This document shows positions 4,999 to 10,001 of a stretch of DNA of 10,001 nt, piece by piece (within the stretch, counting starts at the first letter, position 1; every line of letters starts with the position of its first letter). The stretch is taken from contig JANQRM010000356.1 in the NCBI GenBank assembly GCA_028284565.1, positions 1-10,001 on the forward strand. Direction: 5' to 3'. The position numbers and the translations under genes are program-made. Below the pieces are notes generated by a model, which had not been told where the DNA came from, did not search any database, and saw only the letters and a program-made list of their open reading frames with translations. This DNA comes from Anaerolineae bacterium. GTDB taxonomy: Bacteria; Chloroflexota; Anaerolineae; Aggregatilineales; Phototrophicaceae.

Positions 4999-5838
4999 CT
5001 AACCCTGTTGCAGACGTGAAATCTCTTCGCTGATATTGATAAGCTCATTCTTGATACGGTCAATCTCTTCAGCTTGAGTCATTTTGTCAGGATTGTCATT
5101 CGATGTTCTAGCGTAGGCTTCCTCCCACGTATCCAGACGTTCATACAGTTGTTGCTGTTTGGTTTTCAGGTCATTTAACCGACGAATCGTCTTCGCATCA
5201 ATTTTGGTCGCTGTCACTTCCTCAACACTGGGATCATCCGAATGCTCAGGCACAATCCGCGTCCGATTCGGATCATTATCCACTTTGATACTGGCATCAT
5301 AAATACGGGTCAGTTCTTCGTTGGGTAACTTGCCTTTGCGAATCACAACATCCACGCGACGCAGGTTCGTATTGCGATTATCCCGAATATACAATGCTAT
5401 CTGGTTCACCATACTTGTCATGCAAGTTTCAAAATTCAAGCCACCAGTTCCGGCTCCAAAAGCAGGCATCCCAATCGTTCGCGCATTCAGCAAATCTGCT
5501 AATTCCAAGCAATTATTCACCAAATCCCGAATAATGCCCTCATCAGGATAGATAATACCCTCGTCGCCACCCTGAAAAGCCATCGTGATGCCATGAAAAA
5601 TATACTTTGCGGTCAAATCACCTGACGAAGTAATCCCCACGCCACTAATCGGCAAGGGTGTCAATTTACGCGCTTCGTTACGGATAAATTCTTCACCTGC
5701 CGCAATCGCAATCGCCTTCGATACACCACGACGCATATTTAGCACATTGTCATCTGAACTGACCAGCACCTCCGCTGGAAACATCGCCAAATCGCCAATG
5801 ACAATCCGCACCCGTGTATTATTGATTTTCCCATTCAC
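4999..5838 (-). CDS. Macro-domain protein with C-terminal coiled coil
   Basis: Protein of 279 residues. Residues about 8-170 form a macro domain, which binds ADP-ribose or related ligands. Landmarks are GDLAMFPAEVLVSSDDN (15-31), MRRGVSKAI (35-43), ITSSGDLTAKYIFHG (69-83) and IGMPAFGAGTGG (122-133), matching the VNAAN, GGGV, A..T..G.L....IH and P..GtG.gG positions of the family. The usual asparagine-rich VNAAN is VSSDDN and the GGG turn is MRRG, so binding or hydrolysis cannot be assumed. After a polar linker, residues about 215-277 are charged and heptad-like, predicting a coiled coil for oligomerisation or partner binding. The start is GTG at 5838 with GGAG ten bases upstream. It lies 21 bp after glpK and 2 bp before the deaminase-like gene. 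Role in the operon unknown; ADP-ribose sensing or removal is an inference. Confidence 0.78.
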   Translation of the reverse strand: MNGKINNTRVRIVIGDLAMFPAEVLVSSDDNVLNMRRGVSKAIAIAAGEEFIRNEARKLTPLPISGVGITSSGDLTAKYIFHGITMAFQGGDEGIIYPDEGIIRDLVNNCLELADLLNARTIGMPAFGAGTGGLNFETCMTSMVNQIALYIRDNRNTNLRRVDVVIRKGKLPNEELTRIYDASIKVDNDPNRTRIVPEHSDDPSVEEVTATKIDAKTIRRLNDLKTKQQQLYERLDTWEEAYARTSNDNPDKMTQAEEIDRIKNELINISEEISRLQQG

Positions 5839-5859
5839 GAACTATTCGCTCCTTTATCC

Positions 5860-7344
5860 TTACTCTTTCGCCCATGATTTAGCACGTTCAACCGCCCGTT
5901 GCCAACCTGCATACAACGCCTCACGCTCATTCATGGACATCTTCGGTTCAAAGGTATGTTCCACTGCCCACTGACGCGCAATCTCCTCTTGTGATGACCA
6001 GAAATCCACCGCCAAGCCTGCTAGATATGCTGACCCCAATGCCGTCGTCTCAGTCACTGCTGGACGTTGCACTGGAACACCTAAAATGTCCGCTTGGAAT
6101 TGCATCAGGAAGTCATTCGCCACTGCACCACCATCCACTTTGAGAGCCTCCAACTCCAAACCTGAATCAGCGCGCATCGCATCCACCACATCTCTTGACT
6201 GATAGGCAATCGACTCTAAGGTTGCACGGACAATATGCGCCCGACCACTGCCTCGTGTCAAGCCAACAATCGTTCCACGCGCATACTGATCCCAATACGG
6301 CGCGCCCAATCCCGCAAATGCTGGAACCAAATACACGCCATCTGAACTCTCGACACTTCTCGCAATGGCTTCCGTTTCACTCGCATCACTGACCAGTTTC
6401 AACTCATCCCGCAACCACTGCACCGCCGCACCTGCAATGAAGATACTACCCTCCAGTGCATACTGCATCGCTTCATCGCCCACTTGCCATGCAATCGTCG
6501 TCAGCAGATTATTCTTCGATGTCGCCGCTTCTGTGCCTGTGTTCATGAGCATGAAACAACCCGTGCCATAGGTATTCTTCGCCAAGCCGGGTTCATAACA
6601 GGCTTGCCCAAAAGATGCCGCTTGTTGGTCACCTGCGATGCCTGCAATCGGAATCGGCTTCCCAAACCACTCCGCATCCGTCTCACCATACACTTGACTA
6701 CTCGGCACAACCGTTGGCAACAAGGATTTGGGGATATTCAATCGCGCCAGAATCTCATCTGCCCATTGCCGTTGATGAATATCAAAGAGCAAGGTCCGTG
6801 CCGCATTGCTGACATCTGTGATATGCAAGCGTCCACCTGTCAATTTCCAAATGAGGAAACAATCCACCGTCCCAAATGCTAATTGTCCAGCTTCCGCTTT
6901 TTCTCGCGCACCCTCGACATTATCGAGTAACCATGCCAACTTCGTTCCAGAAAAATAAGCATCCGTTACCAAGCCAGTCTTTTCCAGAATCGTCTTATCA
7001 AAGCCCTCAGCTTTTAAGGTGTCACAAAAGTTCGAAGTCCGTCGATCTTGCCACACAATCGCATTATGAATCGGTTCGCCGGTTTCTCTGTCCCAGATAA
7101 TCGTCGTCTCACGTTGATTCGTAATCCCAATCGCCGCGATGCTATCCACATTATCCACCACATCCTGCGCGACCTTAATTTGCGTCTGCCAGATTTCATT
7201 AGGATTATGTTCCACCCAGCCGGGCTTTGGATAAATCTGTGGGAATTCTTGCTGAGAAGTTTTGACAACCCGTCCATCATGATTAAACAGAATCGCCCGC
7301 GACGAAGTCGTGCCTTGATCCAACGCCAAAATCAGTTCCGACAT
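5860..7344 (-). CDS. glpK: Glycerol kinase
   Basis: FGGY-family kinase of 494 residues, full length (family about 500), phosphorylating glycerol to sn-glycerol 3-phosphate with ATP in the cytosol. The protein begins [20 protein letters not shown] with the phosphate-1 loop. TNQRET (Arg78, Glu79) and WQDRRT (98-103) contribute to the glycerol site. The catalytic Asp239 is in [10 protein letters not shown], and [12 protein letters not shown] (259-270) and [17 protein letters not shown] match the C-terminal ATPase lobe. These motifs specify glycerol rather than xylulose or gluconate. The start has AGGA nine bases upstream. A candidate promoter and a palindrome lie in the 78-bp gap before it. No glycerol facilitator or GlpD is in the window. 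Confidence 0.96.
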   Translation of the reverse strand: MSELILALDQGTTSSRAILFNHDGRVVKTSQQEFPQIYPKPGWVEHNPNEIWQTQIKVAQDVVDNVDSIAAIGITNQRETTIIWDRETGEPIHNAIVWQDRRTSNFCDTLKAEGFDKTILEKTGLVTDAYFSGTKLAWLLDNVEGAREKAEAGQLAFGTVDCFLIWKLTGGRLHITDVSNAARTLLFDIHQRQWADEILARLNIPKSLLPTVVPSSQVYGETDAEWFGKPIPIAGIAGDQQAASFGQACYEPGLAKNTYGTGCFMLMNTGTEAATSKNNLLTTIAWQVGDEAMQYALEGSIFIAGAAVQWLRDELKLVSDASETEAIARSVESSDGVYLVPAFAGLGAPYWDQYARGTIVGLTRGSGRAHIVRATLESIAYQSRDVVDAMRADSGLELEALKVDGGAVANDFLMQFQADILGVPVQRPAVTETTALGSAYLAGLAVDFWSSQEEIARQWAVEHTFEPKMSMNEREALYAGWQRAVERAKSWAKE

Positions 7345-7366
7345 ACAAAAATATCCTTGTGTAAAA

Positions 7367-7378
7367 ATGACTAGTCAT
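7367..7378. promoter_or_regulatory. Perfect 12-bp palindrome before glpK (candidate operator)
   Basis: ATGACTAGTCAT is an exact inverted repeat ending 23 bp before the glpK start codon. It would lie a few bases downstream of the start site of the weak promoter at 7389-7417, a usual place for a repressor site. In RNA it could also form a short hairpin before TTTTT, but four A+T-rich pairs make a terminator unlikely. The regulator is unknown. Confidence 0.4.
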
Positions 7379-7388
7379 GAATAACTTG

Positions 7389-7417
7389 AGTTTAATCGCT
7401 TTAGGGATGGGATGCAA
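7389..7417 (-). promoter_or_regulatory. Weak promoter candidate for glpK
   Basis: On the minus strand TTGCAT (7417-7412), a 17-base spacer and TAAACT (7394-7389) give a 4/6 and 4/6 match to sigma70 consensus in the 78-bp gap between the VOC gene and glpK. The support is mainly its position together with the palindrome just downstream. Confidence 0.3.
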
Positions 7418-7422
7418 AAGCC

Positions 7423-8193
7423 TTAAGCCAAATTAATTCGCAAACCATGTGTATAGGATTCATCTAGCAAACCCGCTTTTGATTGGTCACTTTTATGCAG
7501 AGTGATTTCATAGGGCGCATTTGGACGGAGGTGCAAATGCCGTTCCATCTCCGCATCCATCGGCACACGAATCCGCACGCGAGTCTCACCCAACAAGAAA
7601 CATTCTGTGCCTTCTTCATCCACCTGTGGCTCAACATTCAGCAATGTCTGATAGCGCGCAATACCTGTATGCAACTCATCCACAAGAAACAACACCTCCG
7701 CAATGCCCGTCACACCATTCGGATGAGTCACCTTGCCATCTGTCATTGGCACACGCAATTCACGCGGAGTTTCGTCTTCAATCAACAAGGGCAAATGATT
7801 GTCAACAAATGCCAACTTCCAACGCAATAATTCCCCATCAGGACGCGCCCGACTCCCCGCTTGCACATCACTCACCGACACACCTCGTTCTCGCAAGGAC
7901 GCAGCATCCGTATCTAAATCACCTGATAGCAAGGCATACCCAATCGGACCTTCTTCCTCCACAAACAAAGTGGCAAAATCCAGCGCATCATTGGATGGTG
8001 ACTCGCCCGTCAATGCCATCAACTCCAGATAACTGCCATCGGCAAAGTTCATCAGCGTGTTATGTGTCGTCCCCGCCGCATGTCGTCCCCCATAATAGAC
8101 CGTGAAGCCCAATTCACGGAAATGTGCTGTCGCCAATTCCAAATCATCGACTGTCAAGATGAGATGGTCGAATCGAAAGCTATCACCAGACAT
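7423..8193 (-). CDS. Glyoxalase-like VOC-family protein
   Basis: Protein of 256 residues with a vicinal-oxygen-chelate fold. The N-terminal half starts RFDHLILTVDDLELATAHF, with His10 as likely metal ligand. It is followed by LGFTVYYGGRHAAGTTHNTL (28-47) and FADGSYLELMAL (50-61), where Glu57 is a second likely ligand. The GGRH-GT-N and YLEL pattern is that of Glyoxalase_3-type proteins (PF13468). The second half (about 155-245) looks like a diverged repeat. Members bind a divalent metal, but their substrates are mostly unknown; isomerases, dioxygenases and lyases share the fold. The ATG at 8193 is 2 bp after the ribokinase stop, without an obvious Shine-Dalgarno, so coupling to the ribokinase gene is likely. 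Family sure, function unknown. Confidence 0.8.
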   Translation of the reverse strand: MSGDSFRFDHLILTVDDLELATAHFRELGFTVYYGGRHAAGTTHNTLMNFADGSYLELMALTGESPSNDALDFATLFVEEEGPIGYALLSGDLDTDAASLRERGVSVSDVQAGSRARPDGELLRWKLAFVDNHLPLLIEDETPRELRVPMTDGKVTHPNGVTGIAEVLFLVDELHTGIARYQTLLNVEPQVDEEGTECFLLGETRVRIRVPMDAEMERHLHLRPNAPYEITLHKSDQSKAGLLDESYTHGLRINLA

Positions 8194-8195
8194 AT

Positions 8196-9128
8196 TTAGA
8201 AGATTTCATCTTGATGCTGTTGGATAAACGTCTCCACCTCTTGACGAGCGGGCATACTCTCCGACGCACCCTTACGTGTTACCGCCAGCGCACCTGTCGC
8301 ATTAGCAAACACCATCGCATCGTGCAACGACTTCCCTTCTGCAAGACCAACTGCCAAGCCCGCGTTAAAGGCATCACCACCACCGACAGCATCCACCGCC
8401 TTCACCATAAACGCCGACACACTCCCTTCGCTTTCATCCTTCTTCACCCACAGCGACCCAAATGCCCCCAAGGTCACAATCGCCGTCTGTGTTTTATTGA
8501 TTAACAAATGCTGGGCGATATTCTTCGCTGTTTCGCCGTGGTGTCCTGTCAGTTTCTCGGCTTCTGTTTCATTCGGTGTGATATAGTCCACGACATTCAT
8601 CAGCTGTTCGGGTAACTTGCCAGTTGCAGGCGCAGGATTCAAAATCGTTTTCACCCCATTGTCATGAGCTAGCTTCAGCGCATAGTAGACTGTCTCTTGA
8701 GGTACTTCCAATTGCGTTAGCAAAACATCCGCTTGAGCAATGACATCTTTTGCTTTGTCGATATGCTCTGGCTTAAGATGAGCATTCGCACCCGATGCCA
8801 CCGCAATCATGTCTTCGCCCGAATCTTCCACAAATATGGAAGCAACACCTGTTCCATGATTGGGGTCTTTCACAACAAAATCCGTGTTGATGTTATCCCG
8901 TTCCCACACACGATGCGCCATCTGAGCAAATTGGTCATTCCCAATGCTACAGATAAACGTCGTCTCTGCACCCAGCCGCGCGACTCCAACGGCTTGATTT
9001 GAGCCTTTCCCACCCGGACCTGTGACAAAGCGATGCCCCACCACCGTTTCCCCCATCTGTGGTAATTCCGGCATATACATGACCAAGTCCGTATTAAAAC
9101 TCCCCACAACAACAATTTTGGGTGGCAT
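8196..9128 (-). CDS. rbsK: Ribokinase
   Basis: PfkB-family sugar kinase of 310 residues, phosphorylating D-ribose to ribose 5-phosphate. From the chosen start the protein reads MPPKIVVVGSFNTDLVMYMP. It carries GPGGKGSNQAV (37-47, first PfkB signature), NPAPA, ITPNETEAEKL, and VDAVGGGDAFNAGLAVG with catalytic base Asp252 (second signature; GGGD instead of the commoner GAGD anion hole). I chose the ATG at 9128 over an upstream in-frame start at 9185. AGAGGAA lies about six bases before it, the extra 19 residues have no family counterpart, and a good promoter (9165-9193) overlaps that extension. The stop is 2 bp from the VOC gene. Other PfkB substrates (for example deoxyribose) are possible. No ribose transporter is present here. 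Confidence 0.9.
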   Translation of the reverse strand: MPPKIVVVGSFNTDLVMYMPELPQMGETVVGHRFVTGPGGKGSNQAVGVARLGAETTFICSIGNDQFAQMAHRVWERDNINTDFVVKDPNHGTGVASIFVEDSGEDMIAVASGANAHLKPEHIDKAKDVIAQADVLLTQLEVPQETVYYALKLAHDNGVKTILNPAPATGKLPEQLMNVVDYITPNETEAEKLTGHHGETAKNIAQHLLINKTQTAIVTLGAFGSLWVKKDESEGSVSAFMVKAVDAVGGGDAFNAGLAVGLAEGKSLHDAMVFANATGALAVTRKGASESMPARQEVETFIQQHQDEIF

Positions 9129-9164
9129 GTTGATTCCTCTCCATAACCCGCGAACCGTGCCACC

Positions 9165-9193
9165 AGTATAGAAAGTTTCTGACACTCTAGCAA
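9165..9193 (-). promoter_or_regulatory. Sigma70-like promoter for the ribokinase operon
   Basis: On the minus strand TTGCTA (9193-9188), a 17-base spacer and TATACT (9170-9165) match consensus at 4/6 and 5/6 with ideal spacing. The expected transcript start is near 9158, about 30 bases before the ribokinase ATG at 9128. It lies in the 75-bp gap after the EamA gene, and it argues against the longer ribokinase start at 9185. Confidence 0.55.
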
Positions 9194-9203
9194 AGGAAGA
9201 TGA

Positions 9204-10001
9204 CTACAAGAACAACAATCCTGTCCCAGCAAACGCCAATATAGTCCCTAAGATCGCGCGTTTGGTTATCGTCTCTCTAAAGACGAAGTAACCTACCGGA
9301 AGCAAGAATATTGGCGTGAGACTCATCAAGGTCGATGCCACCCCCACCGGCGCACGTTGCACCGCCACCAATGATAACCACACCCCCAACACTGGACCTG
9401 TCACTGTGCCAATAGACATAAATTTCAATGCGCGTGGATTGGCTTTGAGTTTGACATATCCCACCATCACCTGACCCTGCATCGCTGTCCATATCCATAT
9501 CGTCGTCGTCGCAAAGATGATCCGAATCAAATTCGCAGAAAAAGCAGAGAAATCCCCGTCTAACCCAAACTTAGACAACACCAAGCCCCCCGCTTGTCCC
9601 GATGCACCCCCAAACGCAAAAATTAAACCCAGCATATAGGGCGTTACCCACTTGGGGAGAGGAAATCGTTTCCGCTTCGGCTGGGTATCCAACAGAGTCT
9701 TATCATCCGACGCATTCCCACGCTCAGACACAACCCACATGATGCCGCCAATTGTCAATGCCATCCCCGCGAGTTCAAGCTCCGTTAAGGTCTCGTCCAA
9801 AAAGAGAAACGCCAGCACAGCCCCCAACACGGGAGCCAATGCCATAATTAACATCGACAACCGTGGACCAATCATTACGAAGGCTTGGAACAGAAAGGCA
9901 TCCCCCAATGCCAAACCCACCACACCAGAAATCCCCAACCAGAACCAACGTGAGAGGTCGGCATCCAATGGCAACACCTGCCCAAAACTCAGCGTATGAA
10001 T
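9204..10001 (-). CDS. EamA/DMT-superfamily permease, 5' end cut by the window edge
   Basis: C-terminal 265 residues of an inner-membrane drug/metabolite transporter with two EamA repeats. The frame stays open to the window edge (upstream codons read IHTLSFGQ), so the GTG at 9977 is not the start. Visible hydrophobic segments include WFWLGISGVVGLALGDAFLF, LIMALAPVLGAVLAFLFL followed by DETLTELELAG (end of repeat one), and MALTIGGIMWVV. A charged linker (QPKRKRFPLPKW) leads to the second repeat, with LGLIFAFGGASGQAGGLVL, IRIIFATTTIWIW, VLGVWLSLVAVQRAPVGVAS, LTPIFLLPVGYFVF and AILGTILAFAGTGLLFL. The APVLGAVLAFLFLDE and PVGVASTLMSLTPIF blocks are EamA signatures. Substrate unknown; amino acids, sugars or nucleotide derivatives are all possible. 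No terminator is seen before the ribokinase promoter. Confidence 0.88.
   Translation of the reverse strand: MHTLSFGQVLPLDADLSRWFWLGISGVVGLALGDAFLFQAFVMIGPRLSMLIMALAPVLGAVLAFLFLDETLTELELAGMALTIGGIMWVVSERGNASDDKTLLDTQPKRKRFPLPKWVTPYMLGLIFAFGGASGQAGGLVLSKFGLDGDFSAFSANLIRIIFATTTIWIWTAMQGQVMVGYVKLKANPRALKFMSIGTVTGPVLGVWLSLVAVQRAPVGVASTLMSLTPIFLLPVGYFVFRETITKRAILGTILAFAGTGLLFL

Noticed and set aside
7521..8105. Long open frame on the plus strand (194 codons)
   Set aside because: It overlaps the VOC-family gene in antisense, has proline/histidine-rich low-complexity composition and no recognisable domain. It is a shadow of the real gene.
9129..9185. 19-residue N-terminal extension of ribokinase from an upstream in-frame start
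   Set aside because: A sigma70-like promoter overlaps it and places the transcript start inside it. The segment has no family similarity, and the ATG at 9128 has its own Shine-Dalgarno.
1..10001. CRISPR array, insertion sequence, phage or defence genes
   Set aside because: No regularly spaced repeats, transposase, integrase or long terminal inverted repeats were seen. The macro-domain protein alone is not enough to claim a defence system.

Overview
All recognisable genes in this window lie on the minus strand, so transcription runs from the right edge towards position 1. Genus cannot be assigned from sequence alone. Base composition looks moderate by eye, and lysine is made through the LysW amino-group carrier route, known from Deinococcus-Thermus, many Chloroflexota and archaea. 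I lean towards Chloroflexota or a related deep-branching bacterium (inference).

Right and middle part (about 10001 down to 1866): an EamA/DMT permease (cut by the edge), a ribokinase, a glyoxalase-like VOC protein, a glycerol kinase, a macro-domain protein with a coiled-coil tail, a GlcN6P deaminase-like protein, a polysaccharide-deacetylase-like protein and an NAD(P)-dependent aldehyde dehydrogenase. Gaps are mostly 2-78 bp, so this reads as one or a few operons for sugar, glycerol, amino-sugar and aldehyde metabolism. A sigma70-like promoter sits before the ribokinase gene. A weaker promoter followed by a perfect 12-bp palindrome sits before glpK. A hairpin with a T-run (1805-1837) ends the block. 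The deacetylase gene has a probable one-base frameshift in a five-base homopolymer (3452-3456); a convincing C-terminal tail continues in another frame.

Left part (1754 down to 1): the lysine operon lysW-lysX-lysY, tightly overlapping, with lysY cut by the left edge. Before lysW lies an untranslated region of over 400 bp, and this is the most interesting part of the window. It holds two consecutive short reading frames rich in tandem lysine codons (16 and 22 codons before stop). Each has a ribosome-binding-site-like sequence and each is followed by an intrinsic terminator. Each also contains complementary segments that fit the classical 1:2 / 2:3 / 3:4 attenuator scheme. I read this as a tandem, lysine-sensing ribosome-mediated attenuator controlling the LysW pathway. 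Downstream of it are a G+C-rich stem-loop and a perfect 14-bp palindrome close to lysW. Upstream are candidate promoters and a pair of 14-bp direct repeats.

No rRNA, tRNA, CRISPR array, insertion sequence or phage gene was seen.
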